Positions 13,401 through 26,700 of a stretch of DNA of 64,000 nucleotides are shown here, one piece after another; the first letter of the stretch is position 1; every line of letters starts with the position of its first letter. Under the pieces are notes generated by a model. That model worked only from the letters and a program-made list of their open reading frames with translations, ran no database searches and was not told the DNA's origin. This stretch comes from Cardiocondyla obscurior (taxonomy: Eukaryota; Arthropoda; Insecta; Hymenoptera; Formicidae), in the NCBI RefSeq assembly GCF_019399895.1, contig NC_091864.1, forward strand, positions 9,154,001-9,218,000, in the 5' to 3' direction. Position numbers and translations under genes: made by a program.

Positions 13401-14681
13401 GAAGCGCATTCCGCGGAAAGTGTTCGAGTCGAGTTTCCTAATCTTATTGTGACTCAAATTCAAGACCTTTAAGACGGAATTCCGAGCGAAGGTTCCTCTA
13501 AAACGAAAGAAACAATCTTAGATACGTCGCGGGTATTTAATTCGACTTAGGTTTTCTTCAAGATCGTCAACCTTTTCAAATCAGCGATAGCGTTGTGCGA
13601 CATGTTGCACCATCCCATCTTAACGAGATCAGCCAAATGAGACGTGTCTAATTTATCTATTAAATTGTGAGAAATGTCTAGAAACTCGGTGTCTCTTAGA
13701 CCCTTGAACTGATTCCTCTTCAGGTCTTTTATTTTATTTCCGTGAAGATCGAGGACTTTCAGTTTCTTGAGCGGCGTTAGCGATTCCACGGGCAGAGAAG
13801 AAAGTGTACCTGAAAAACATGAAACTCGGTCAAGAATTGTAACTTAATATTTTACACGTCTGCGATCTCTCTTATACATATATAAATGTTGTATTAAAAA
13901 TATTTCTTTAAAAGCTTATTTTTTTTATGTACGTTAAATTAAACTTGTAGGATTAAATCACTTTACAGGTCTAATATAGATAATAACGGTGTGCATTTCC
14001 TGCTGACGATACGAAATTATGATTACCGTTACTAATTTCCAATTTTTCCAACTTTGCGGCCGCAGCGCTTTCACCGAAACTATTTCCCGGTAGGGAAGAT
14101 ATACGATGCCCCGTGATGCTCAGCAGACTGAGATTACCGAGGACCTGGAGTGCCTCGCGAGGGAATTTTTCCAGGTTGCTGTTTATCACGTAGAGTTCCT
14201 GAAGAGTTCGGTTCACACCGAGGAAGCTGTGCTCCTCGATCAATCTTAGCGGTGTGTCAATGAACTTTAACACTCGCACGTCCAGCGGATATAGAGCGGG
14301 ACCATAAAATCGTACTACGGATACGCAAAATTATTTATTCAATTAATTTATTTTACCAAGACATGTCACGTATTTCTATTTTATTTTATTTTATTTTTTT
14401 TTTTTTTGCAATGTGTTAGATATCGACTTACCTATATTACATTTATAAAGAACTAGTTCCTCGATCGGCATGCCCTCGTTTCCTAGATTCGTGAAGGCGA
14501 GACTGAGGCTGGCTAGATTCGTATTCTCACAGCGGACGTATAAACCTCTGTCGCTGCCCCGAAGACACGTGCAGGGGTAGATGTAAATCGCATCTTTAGG
14601 GCATCTGAATCTCGGCCCGGGCGGTACGTAGCCGCCCATTACGAACGCCACCAAGCTCACCAGCAACAATGGCGATAACAT
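10439..14681 (-). CDS. Leucine-rich-repeat cell-surface protein, chaoptin/artichoke/convoluted class
   Basis: Eleven exons join in frame to 1069 aa: 14681-14432, 14314-14027, 13809-13572, 13497-13251, 13173-12919, 12813-12497, 12432-12135, 12065-11585, 11470-11207, 11122-10894 and 10781-10439. A signal peptide (residues 1-17) is followed by a Cys cap (C27, C37, C39, C51). Roughly thirty LRRs of the LxxLxLSHNxI type run to about residue 870. An LRRCT cap (NPMHCDC) follows, then a short fibronectin-III-like region (about 955-1045). The last 20 or so residues are hydrophobic and would fit a GPI-anchor signal or membrane tail. The family acts at the apical surface or matrix: chaoptin in photoreceptor adhesion, artichoke in sensilla, convoluted in tracheal tubes. 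Which of these is the ortholog I cannot say; the length is nearest to convoluted. The LRR periodicity runs unbroken across every splice junction, which supports the model. Two donors are less usual (T before GTGAGT after exon 8; TA before GTACGT after exon 10). Confidence 0.9.
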
Positions 14682-17600
14682 TTCAATACCTTAAATGATA
14701 AAACAAAAGAAATTCACTCAACACACTGCTGACTCGTGATACTTTTTATTATTAGGCCGAACGTTTTATTTAGTCACTCCGTGACGCAACGCACGTCTCG
14801 TCTGAAATGTGGGAAAGTTTTTGCTGCGTGCACCCCTTAGTTAATCGCACACGCAATAGATCGATACGCCGATAACCATGTAGCTTACGCGTCTAATAAG
14901 TAAAATCGCAATACGGCTTCAAAATTGTTCTTCTGCGCAATCCTTTACGAACGAATTGTTAAACGGTGCTCTAACGTTCGTTGCCTACATTAAAGCGAAT
15001 GCGATTACATCAGTCATTCGATTCGCGATCCGATACCGCCGCTCGTTATCCCACGCGGCTCGCCGAGGCCTCGCGTCTTCTATATGTCGAGAGGTGAGTA
15101 ACCGCGAAGATTGTCGGTCCAAAAACGTCCTTCAGGGCGGGAATCTACTTTTCAGATGGCACACGCGACCCACGCACCGATCGCCGATGCGTAGCGAAAG
15201 GTGCCACGAAAAATCAAGATCCCGCGCGATCGTACCGTCAATTGTACTCCGCCGATTCATTATTCGATCATAATTAATTCATTGATCGTGTACCAACGAT
15301 AGCGTTTCCCACGCGATTCTAGAAAGGAGGCACGCAACCCCGGCGATCACGCTTTCTGTCATGTTTGAAAATTATAAGCTATCGCGGGGACGTTTAGCTG
15401 GTACGTCAATCACGATTTGCCGCATGTTGCGCGTCTTGCAAAAGAAAATTACGAAAGCGCCGGCTCGTCCATCCGGAAATGTTAGTGCAATTGGATCAAT
15501 TGCGATTTCGCTGTCTGTTGCCACGAAAACGATGAGCCACCTGCGTAACCGTGCGTGAAATTTCGATAGAAAATTAGTGATTGCGTGCAACGGCGATGCC
15601 GTTACGGTTATTACGAATTGATTGTCCTTCTTTCGAAATCTAAACGATTAGCAAATATAATCTTCGCATAATAACTGACCCCATTTTGAAGATCATCGTT
15701 AGATTTTCATACAATGTGGGTGGATTTGAAAGGACTAATCGTCTGTGAAAGAAAATACAATTGTCGTCGTTGGTAATTAATTATGTTACGATACAATTGT
15801 TTACGACGCTAGCTTCCTTTTTTAATCATGCTCTGATTGAGCATATTTTTCTGTTTATTAAATGAAAAATATCCGCGTTGTTCGTTCTGCTGTTAATTAA
15901 TACTGTTGTTATTAGCTGCGCGATAGCAGCAGAAGTTGCGTTGCCAGTTTATACGTTTTATATACCGAATTAATCGAGATTGCCGCCGCCTCGCTCCCGC
16001 AATTAACGGTGGCCTGTAATTAAAGTAGTCGTGGAACCCGCCGATCTGAGAAACGGAAAACTATGCCTTATTACAACCCTAGTAATTCAAGCAGGCAAAG
16101 AAAAAGCACAGTGATCTAATTCAACCATCAGCGTACAAGGCTCGCTATGTAATGCGTGAACGCGATACGTAAGAAGTCGGCAGGATCTGCGTCACGAGGG
16201 AGTCATCGCGGTTACCTCGGGCGAAATGCATGCTGAGCAAAAGCATATTTACAGATTTACGTTTGCAGAGGCTGGTCATCGGTAAAGTCTGGCGAATTTG
16301 AGATGGCAGCGTTCGTAAGCAAAACGATACGTTGGGGAAAAAAAAAGAAAAAACTGCACGCGCCTTTCACTTACTTCAGTTGATCTTTCTACCTCGTAAA
16401 CCAAGGAACTAACCACTGGACCGAATCACGCTGGTCTCTCGTGACACCAAACTCGTATCGGGTCCGAGAAAAATAAACTTACGCTGGTACCGTTTACGTA
16501 ATTAGCAATACTTGATTATTTATCTGAAACTATTTGATATGCTTGGATCGTAACAGGAACGGCCTATCCGTTGCAGCTCTTTACCTGTATCGCAAATATT
16601 TAGAAATTCAATGAGAGCCATCAATAAAGAGTAGGCTTTCCCGCGAGACTTCCGTTTCTCGAAAGCGGAAAGTACAACACGGCGGAGAGAAAAAAGAACT
16701 TGCGCCACGCTCCACTTTCTGGACGTCTATCAATTAGAGCTATTGTGTTAGCCAAGATAGTCGACTTTACGTAAAAAAAAATTTATCGCTACCGCCGTAA
16801 TATGCGCGTAAGTACTAAAATTAAATCTCATTATAAAAGAAACTCCCTCGTTGAATTAAGATCCACTTTTCCTCGTGCTTTTCCGACATAACGAATGAGA
16901 ATATTTTCGTTTCACTAGTCGTCCTTGCGAATACCGTGCAACTACTTTATGTCTGATTTTTTTTTTATTTTACGACCTTTTATTTGCAACATTACACCTG
17001 TTCTAATAAAAAATACTTTACATATTTTATATATTAAAACGTATATTGTACCAAATATTAATATAATTATTAAAATAAAATAAAATGAAATAAGTACAAC
17101 AGCGCAAAACTTTGCGACTCAGTTAGGTACCCAAGTTAATTTGAACTAATTAGTTCAAGCAACGTGGAAGCGTAACATCCCGTACGCGCGTTAAAGTCTT
17201 CATTTGCTGAACGGAGAGACGAGACGCCTAAACACACGTGGATACATACCCGTGAATGTTACGAAATTTAACGGCGTTTCCTATTAAAAAATTTAACAAA
17301 GCCTTAGAGAAGTCTTAACATTCGATAAACCGTTATTCATCAATGATACAAATCGTCGACGTCATACCTGTCATAATTCCTACGTCGGTCGACGAGTTGT
17401 CGAGCTTTTAAAGAATCGTTATTTTAAGAATTCTCTCTGCTTTAAAGCAACAAAATAATTTTATTGTTTGTCACAAAAATTGCGTTACCTTGTTGCACTT
17501 CGCCCGGTGATTCTCAAAAGCACGAAGATCGTTGTGACTTTCTTCAAGGATGCGCCGATATCCTCAGGGTTACATGTTCGCCGGTGAGCGGGTTGCCTTT

Positions 17601-18729
17601 TTTTTTCCACCATGCAGCAGCGGGAAGAATGAGAGAGACGAACAGAGAAGAATACACGTTTCGAGAGTTTCGCCGCTTGTCTTCAAGACATTCTGCATGT
17701 GGTTCCTGGGTGAAGCTGCCGTGAAAACTGAGCCGAGGCATGGAGGCAAAGAGAAAGGCAGCCTGAGAAGTAAGGCCTCCCTCATTGGCAGTTGATACGC
17801 GCTGTCCTTTCGTGGTCGTCCCACCTTGTGCCAACATAATAATCATATTTTGATAAAACGCTATCGTACCACTGAAGGTCACGGCAGATTGGTCGCGTTA
17901 ACAATTAATTTTTAATTAATCAAAGTAATGAATAAAAAACGTAAAAAATATTTTTTTAATGAAACAATAGAAATAAATGTTTTAGAAGGTTTTGACTTGC
18001 CGAATTTTAAGTTTTCTTTGAGAATCTAAAATTAATATAAAATTATGAAGATTGATTAATTAAGAAAATTAGAAATTTATTTCTACGAATTATAAATGTT
18101 GCGCAAAAAATAATAAATGGTTCTTACGCAATTTTCATTTGTATAACATTGTATTCAACTTGGTGGATAACGATACGATCCTGGCAGAGTCTTGTAGAAG
18201 AAAGTCGGTTGTCGAGTAGCACCTTAGGATTGGTTCACGTTAGTGAAAGTATCTTTGCCTAGTTACCTTGGTGCTCAACTGAGTCCCGCGATTCACGGTG
18301 CAAAACCGACATCTATTGGCATACGGATTAATTTATATAAACATTTCCAACTAAAAAGTTAAAACAAATTTTTTTTTAATGTTAGAGAACTTTAACAAAT
18401 TGTTTTCTATAACAAATGTATTTCTAATTCTTAAAAAATTAAAATTAAGGTATTTGAATTTATTGGACAGTCTTGGTCTTATCAAAACGTTCAATAAAGC
18501 AGGATGGAATGGTTAAGCATTGTATAAACGATAATGAGGAAGAATGACGAGTCTTTTGAGAAATTACATGGTTATTAAGGTCATCGAGCTCCTCTAGTTC
18601 CTCAGTTTTAGACGAAAAGTTCGTAGTCGAGCAGTCAGCTGCGTTATCCGTTGAGTGATTCAATGATAGTGTTCGGCAATATCAAACTGCAATTTTAATT
18701 TAAAAGATTAAGAAATTTTGTTTTAAAAA
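14682..18729. other. Intergenic, 5' flanks of the LRR gene and of the CBM14 gene
   Basis: No coding exon is supported. 14.7-15.6 kb is moderately GC-rich and should hold the promoter of the minus-strand LRR gene. From about 16.7 kb the sequence is very AT-rich with short A/T runs. A TATA-like TTTATATAAA lies at about 18332, some 400 bp before the CBM14 gene start; it has no clear initiator partner, so I do not call it a promoter. Short frames at 17.46-17.88 kb overlap on both strands and look like chance. Confidence 0.5.
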
Positions 18730-19468
18730 ATGAATACTGCAATTAATATGAATTATTGTGTAACATACGTGTTTAACTTTTTATTATTGTTAGGTAAGTT
18801 ACGTAAGTAATTGAATCAAGTTTTGCGAAAAATTTAAAATTATCTTTTGTTATACAGATACAAAGATGACAAGTCAATTTACTTTGGACCATTTTGTAAG
18901 AACCAGTTAATTTTTTTTGACCGTAAAATTTTTTTTTAAACGTATGATTGTGAATTGCAATAAAACTTAAGATATATTATACCGTACAGGATAGAAATTA
19001 TTTGGAAACTTACGAGGAAGTGTCAAGCGAACAAACTAGTATCGATGTATTTGCTAATTTAACTTTTCGCTTCACCTGCGAGAATATGCCGTCTGGTTTT
19101 TACGCCGATATGGATTACAATTGTAGGATATTTCACGTTTGCGAAAATTCCGGTTACGGATTCCCGGTGATTTGCGCTAACGATACGGTGTTCGATCAGA
19201 GGCAACGAATATGCACAGACGAAGAAAATACTGATTGCCAGCGTGCTCACGAATGGTCTGTACATTTTATAATAATCAGCTCAGAAAATTGCGAGCAACT
19301 TTAACAACATAATTGGCAATTACTTGATGCAGGTATTACTTGAATAAGTTGTCTTATTCTGAAGAAATCGAGTCGAGAACGATTACGGAAGAAATCACAG
19401 ACGACGAATTAAAAATTCAAGAGAACGAAGATGCAGTGCCTTCTGTTCTGCCACTGGTGATCGACTAA
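18730..19468 (+). CDS. Small secreted single-CBM14 chitin-binding protein (CPAP1-like)
   Basis: Four exons join in frame to 167 aa: 18730-18793, 18858-18895, 18990-19255 and 19333-19468. Donors and acceptors are good (GTAAGT, GTAAGA, GTCTGT; all CAG acceptors) and the phases agree. The first exon encodes a signal peptide; translation could also begin at the second Met (18748). One peritrophin-A/CBM14 domain lies at about residues 58-105, with the family hallmarks GFYADMDYNCRIFHVC and six cysteines. A short acidic tail follows. Single-domain proteins of this kind are cuticular proteins analogous to peritrophins (CPAP1), which bind chitin in the cuticle; chitin binding is a family inference. 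The N-terminal 38-bp exon is very short. Two similar genes occur at 44.5 kb and 56.6 kb. Confidence 0.85.
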
Positions 19469-20762
19469 AAACATATCAATTTTGCATTAAATTACGAATA
19501 ATTAGTTACGCTTTAACGCAACATTTATGAAAGAAATTTTTATATGCTAGACGTTTCAAATATTAGTTTTAGTTATTAACAATTTTTAATTGAAATTTAT
19601 CGAGTTGGAAAACGTTGGATATTCATATTTATCATTATATTTATAGAATTCTCAGGCAATATTATTTTGCTTTCGTAGTAGTTCAACGTTCGAGCGGTTG
19701 CACGTGATATCATGCACTTGACTTTGATTTCTTTCGTGCTCTTGTTGCGTCCCAGTACATCTTTTGCTGCATGCAACGCATAAAACTAACGAAAAGAAAA
19801 AATAAATAAATAAATAAAAGGAAAAGGAAGAAATTCATTAAAAGAGAAAAAAGAGTGATTCTCAGCGTCGTAATCCAGAATAATCTCAAGTCTATTCCTG
19901 ACCGTTGACTTTTCAAGGTTCTTGAAAGTTGTTGCGCCGGTATTTTCGATATCAATATTGCAGTGCATGCATACGCATATATAATTTTATTATATTTATT
20001 ATCCAGATCTCATAGGGATCGTTAAGAGAAACTGTTATAATTAATTAATCAATAACTGTAATTTAGAGAAATAACAACGATTGTACAAGATTGGTAGATT
20101 TATTTTTGTTTAATCATTTATAATTAAGGAGCATATCAGTCTTAAAATCTACGCTGGCAATTCAGTATTTTTTCTGCGATATGACTACATGACATAATAA
20201 TTATTAATGTATAATCTTGAAGGAAATATAAAAAAGGATATTACCCACCACCATGAGAGCCCATAACAATGAAATAAATATCTGCTGCAAAATGATGCGT
20301 ATTTCGTAATTAAATTGCGAGGAATTGTTTCCATAACCATCTACGAAAATACCGTTTCTTCAGATTCTAAATATTATTTACTCTAACTTTTGAAAAATAT
20401 ATTCTACTTAAATCTCGTATTGCTAAGATGTAAGTAAAATGTAGTAAACTATTAACATTTCACTTTTCAACTAATCTTTTTTTAAGTGCTAGTGAAATTT
20501 ATTTTATGCGCGAGAAATTATTAGGCAGAGAAATCGCAATTGTTACAAAACTACAGTGTTTTATGAACGTGATACCACGAGAATATTAATATAAAAAAAT
20601 TAAAGCTAACCCAACGTATAATCCAATTTTGTTTCAGACTTCGATAAAAGCTTGTAACGATAAAAAAAAATCAAATTCTCGATACATATATAATATTTTA
20701 AATCTTAAGTTTTAGTATACATCGAAAACGATAAGTGAACTCGATCGTGCGAATCGGAAATG
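19469..20762. other. AT-rich intergenic, convergent 3' flanks
   Basis: This holds the 3' flank of the plus-strand CBM14 gene and of the minus-strand giant gene, which converge here. It is AT-rich with a short AAAT run at about 19799-19819. I see no exon with splice support. Confidence 0.5.
19799..19819. repeat. Short (AAAT)n microsatellite
   Basis: About five tandem AAAT units inside AT-rich intergenic DNA. It has no evident role. Confidence 0.7.
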
Positions 20763-23700
20763 CTATTTTCCGTGACGATAGTACGACCTGTGGTCGTATT
20801 TCTGCGGCCAAGTGATCCCTGGGCCGGTTTTATCGTTGTCGTATACATATTTGATCTGCGGATTTTCCGATCCGAACATACTTTGCCGGATCATGCCAAA
20901 CATAGCCGACATAAGAGCCATGTTGCTAATCATACCGGCCATAGTAGCAGCGGCTCTCGCGTGCGCCAAAGCCATTTGAATAATAAAAGATACTACAAAA
21001 CCGATTGCAGGCATCAGGTGGCTCATTTTCGTTTTCATCGCTCTACCAAGGTGTGTTATCGCGCTCGTGATTTTCCTGGACATTAAATCGTCTCGCAAGC
21101 GTGGCAATTGGATCCTCAATTCCGAGCGTGTGCTCTTGTCGGAAAATGACTCAGTCTCTTTGATACTGTTCTCGTCATTTAAATATTCGACGTTTACCGT
21201 TGAAACTTTTTGCCTCGCCAATTTGTCCGAATATTCGTTCAGCAAGGATCTAAAGTCGTTCTTTACACGGTGCTCTTTCTTGCGTTCTCCATCATTTTCA
21301 GTGGATTCTTTTTCAAGCTCGTAGATAATTTCTTTTTTCAAAGGTACATTTAATTCTTCCGCGTCAAGATTTTCTCTGTGCTTCTCGGAATTATCTTTTT
21401 TCAGGTGTTCTTCGGTAAAGGCCTTCAATCTACTCGCAAACTTTTCATTCAAACGGGTCCCGAACAGAACGCTGAAAGCGTTGTAAGCATTTTCTGCGTT
21501 GAGGAACTGCGCGACATCACCATCGGCGAAGTCCGTTGCGTTGGCTTTGATTTTATCCAAAAACATTGTGATTATCTGATCGTCGTTTATGGACCGTTTA
21601 ATGTCCGCGTATTCATCGCTCTCTTGCAAAAGTTGAAAATTCGCTTCCTGCACATCGTTTAGACTCCTCTCTTTCTTTTCTTTATCTTTTTTAATCTTCT
21701 CGTTGTCCGGCCGTTGATCCAGCACTTCTTCCATAATGTCGCTGATTATCGTCAGGATACTCGGCAAGTTCTTGTTGTCTTTGATCTTCGTAGCTCTACC
21801 CTCGCGGAATCCGCCAAAATTGATACCGATTTCGCCGTTCCCGTAACCCGTAAGTTTGAGAAAGCCTAGCTCTGTCTGAAACTTCTCCTCCATTACCGTC
21901 TTGTACCAGCCCAGAAAAGTATCTTCCACGGCTGCTTTTCTCGTCAGCAGTTCCTTTTCAAAATCGTTCGTAGACATGCCAAAGAAATTCTGTACTTCGA
22001 TTTCCGTCGATCTTCCGAGCAAGCCGCCTAGAGGCAGCGCGGGCAAGGACGGCAGGCCGATTAGAGATGGCACGGTGTTTGTGATTACTGGCCAAATAAA
22101 AATGCCCATGCATCGAATAAAACTCAAGTTAAGTATGCACCGGACCACCTGCGACAATAAGCCGCGATTCGCAGTGTGCTGGTTTAAATCTTCCACCAAC
22201 TTTAAAATCTCGTACTGATCGGCGGTTAGAGAATTCCTGATCGTAGAGTTTAACGTGTCCACGAAGTATTTCTTTGAATTCTCCTCGGATTCCTTTTCTG
22301 AAATTTTCTCAGATTTTGAAATATTAACTAGAAACTGAAGAAAGTCGGATTCCGTGATGTTTGAGAACGCGTCTTCCATTGTCGCCTCCGAAATCTGTTC
22401 GTTTTCCTCGGTCTCGTAATTCGAATTTAATAATTGATCGGTACTTCTTCGTTTCCTCTCGTGCTTTTTTGACGAAAGAACGGATTCCGGCAATGAACTT
22501 CGGTCGAGATCAGACAAATGGACTTTTTCCTGAGAAATATCTATAACGATTTCTGACGGTTGTCCGAGATATCCGGAAGCGACTCCTTGTTTGTCTAAAA
22601 AAAAAAAAAAATTTTTTTAATCAAAGATTAATAAATTGAATATTTATTTTATATTAAACATTTAACGGACTGATTCACCTACTGACGGAGTATTCGAAGC
22701 TCTCGATTCTCCGCTTATCTGGTTCGCTTGCTCCACAGTATTCGAAACTTTTGATTGGCTTATCTGCTGCTGTGACTTTGATTCCTGCGGTTTCAATTCC
22801 TGTGATTTTGTCTCTTGCGGCGGTAGGATTTCATATTGCGGATAATTTAGGCCTTCAAAGCTAGGCAATCCTGGAAACTGAGGAACGTTACCTTGAATGC
22901 CACTCGGTAATAAAGGGATTTGAGGGAGAGAAAACTGTGGCCTCTCGGCGAAAGGATTTCCAAAGCTAGGAATACCCGGGAATTCAGGAAGCTGCCCTAT
23001 TCCAGGAATTTGACCTGCACCAGGAATCTGTCCGATGCCGGGGATTTGACCTCCACCAGGAATCTGTCCGATGCCGGGGATTTGACCTGCACCAGGAATC
23101 TGGCTGATACCTGGAATCTGGCTGATACCAGGAAATTGACCAACGCCGGGAAACTGACCGATGCCGGGAAATTGACCCGCGCCGGGAAATTGACCCGCGC
23201 CGGGGATCGGAAATTGGTCGAACAACTCTTCAAAATTCGGCACAGATGGTAAAAATTGCTTCAAAATTGGCCAAGTGACGTGCTGAGTGCAGGTAGCAAA
23301 ATTATTTCTCCTCGCGCATTCCAGTACATTGGCTACGTATTCGCGGCGTATCGAATCCGGTACGGCTTTCTCCGCTAATTTGACAATGTTCGCTTCCCGA
23401 GGAGATAAAAGAGAACTTATTACAGGATGATTTGCGTCCAAGTAGGAATTTTCCAAGCGCGACAACGTGTTCTTCGGCAAATTTCTTAATGCGTTCTCTA
23501 TTTTATCTTCAAACGTTTCTATAGTAATCGGAACATTGCTACTTTTCTTATCAAACGTCTGTTTATCGGAATAAGCATTACGCAGTAAGATCGACGATAA
23601 ATCGAGCTTTTGCCTCGGCAAAGTTTGGTAGGTTCCGAAATTCGGAAAATTTGGCAGCCTCGGGAAAAATTGAGCAACAGTTGGCCAAGCTATATTTCTC

Positions 23701-26700
23701 GTACACTCGAGAAACGTATTTTCTCGGACGCAAGTAACCATCTTCTGTACGAATACCGGCTTTACTGAATCCGGTAACAGACTTTCTGCTGCTTGAACGA
23801 TATTACCTTGCTCTTCTGTCAATTCAGTCGTAAGTTGCGACGATCTTGAAGCAATCGTCGAAGCTGGCACACCCGGTGTAGAATGCTGCACGGCTTTGAG
23901 AATTTTTAAAATCACACCTTCCGGGTGTTCGGAAAAGATAGGATAAAATCTGGTATCTGTGATGGTAACGGTGGCGTCTCCGTGCTGGCCGATTTTAACG
24001 TCAGTTTCCGAGAATGGCGATGGATCGGTAAGATTTTGAGTTAACGTGACGTTATTATTTGCTACTTGAGAATGTCCTCCAAAATTCGGAAAGCTGGGTA
24101 GCCTCGGGAAGAATTCCGATAATTTTGGCCACAGTACATTTCTCGAGCATCCTAGAAAATTGTTATTGCGAACGCAGTCTGCCATTCGATCGATAAAAGC
24201 AAGACGAGCTGCATCGGGTAGCAAACCTGTCGTTATCTTAAGAATATTTATTTGCTGATCGTTAAACAGATCGCCGAACTGCTGAAAATTAGTAATCTTA
24301 GCACCTTGATCTTCTCGCACATTCGGTGAAGATAGCTCAATCGTCTTCAGGATGTTGAGTATCACCGATTCCGGATGCTCCGTAAATATCGGCACGTATT
24401 GTGTTCCAGTGACACTAATTACAGGACTGTTACTCTGTGGAACTTTCGTTCTAGAGGTAATCTTTACGTTGAAATTCTCTTGCGATTTGTTCCATTCCTG
24501 CTGATTTTTTGTAGCCTGGCTCGAAGCATTCTGGTCACTTAATGGAGCTTGATTTTCTAATTTTGATGGCTGTAACGTAATTAAATCATCGGGAAATTCA
24601 GGAAAATTTTCAACGTAAAGAGCAACTGTAGGCCAAATAATATACCTCGTACAGTTGAGAAAATCGTTATTTGTTTGGAGGCAAGATATAACTTGATTAA
24701 CGAGAGGAGAGCGAGCCACAGGCGGTACCAGATTCTCCGCTAATCGCAATATATTAAGTTGTTTCTCAGTAATCGTTGTTAAAACTACCAATTTCTCGTT
24801 GGTAGCCAAATTTTTCGATGTTCCTCTCAAAGAGTCTCGTGCTTTTATTAAAATCTCGGTAATCTTTTTCTCTAAATCGCTCGATTCTTTAGAAGAAATT
24901 TTATTTCCACGTGAAGTCAATAATGTAGAAATGCCACTAGATTTTTCCGCGGTTGAATTATCGGAGTTCGATGGAATTTCCGAGCTCGGTGTAGCCGGTG
25001 TAGTCGTCGTTTGGCTCCCTCCAAAAATCGGTAAAAACGAGGAAAAATCGGGAATTTGAAAATCCGGGAAATAACCAAAAACGTCGGGCAACTGCCAATC
25101 CGGCAACCAATTCGTAATGTTCGGTAGATTGGGATAAAATTGCTTGACCGTCGGCCACGTAGAATATTTAATGCAGGTCACATAATTATATTCTTCGATA
25201 CACTTAACGGTTTTCTGAACAAATTCCGGGCGATACGATATGGGGAGTAACTGTTCGGCCATGTAGATTGATAATAATTGCTCCGGCGGAAGTACGGCGA
25301 CGTAAGAATCCGTACTGGCGACAGGCGGTGATACTTTCGCGTGCTCTCTCAGGGTATTCTGTAGAATGTTTATGATCACCGCTTCTGGTTTCGGCTTCCG
25401 TATTCTCGTGGCATCAGCTTCGATGACTTCTGGAAGCTCGCCCGCGGTTCCGACGAAACTGGGGAACGGAACGATAGGATATTGCGGGTATAACGCTATT
25501 GACGGGTACCAGCTCGGATAATCCGGAAAAGCCGGCAGTGTTGGATAATACTGCTTTACCATTGGCCAAGCGAAGTACTTTACACAGCTGAAATACTCAA
25601 ATCTGCGCACGCAAGAGAACATTCGGTCGGAATATTCGCGACGTATCTCACCGGGTAGAAGCCTCTCGGCCATCTGCAAGATTTGAAGTTGACCGATAGT
25701 GAGGAGGGCTTTCAAAGTTTCGTTCGTCGGATCGATGTAGGTTGGCGCTAAATCGTAAGTGACTTTCGACTCCAGAGCGTTCTTCAAGATATTAAAAACA
25801 ATAAACTCAGGCGTTAGCAGCCTCGGGCGAGGAACGTTGTCTCCTGCTCTCGCGGACTTGGCTCTATTACTCTGAAACAGGTCAATCAAGTTTACCTCGA
25901 CCGGTAAGTTGTCCAGAGACTGCTTGACTGACTCCGGCAGATAGTCGAGCACGACGGGCCAGACGAAAATACGTATGCAATTAAAAACATTGAGACCACG
26001 AATGCATTCCCCGACGTTTTCCGCAAACGACTGCCGTTGCCTTGTCTGCAGCAATTGTTGAGCACACTTTATTATTTCTAATTGATTCTCAGTCAATTCG
26101 GTTGTATTTAAACCATCCTCGTACGTTTTGTTCGTAGATAATTTCCGCGTTAGCGCAATATTCTTCAAAATATCGAGCAGCTGATACTCAGTAAATTTCG
26201 GAATGTCAGGGAGTATCTCGACTGCCTGCTCTTTAAAATGCTGAAGCAACGTTTTATTCTTGATTTGCTCTTGAAGTAACGCGGCTTCACTCTTCCACTT
26301 CTGATAACGGTCGAGATCGGCTTCCGTCGTTGAAGGTAACTCATCAAGATTTTCAACTCGCGTCGACGCCGCTTTCACGTCGCTGCTACGTTGATTACGG
26401 ATCTCTGCGTTTTTTTCAGCAGTTGCATCAACCTCCACCAATTTGTCTGAAAGAAAATCTTCTTCGTCAAGTTTTCCCGATTGTTTCGCATCGTTATTGA
26501 TGGACTCGATGGCGTCATTTCGTATAGATAGTAATTTTTCTATTTGACCGTCTACGATCGACTGTTGCTCCCCGCCAGGCAAACTGCCTTCCTCGGCGTT
26601 TAGATAAACAGTCGAACTCTTGTACTTGAACTTACCTTTAACATTAGCTCTAGTCTCTCGGTTCAGATCCACGTCTTTGTCGCCGATTTCTTCGTCGTTC

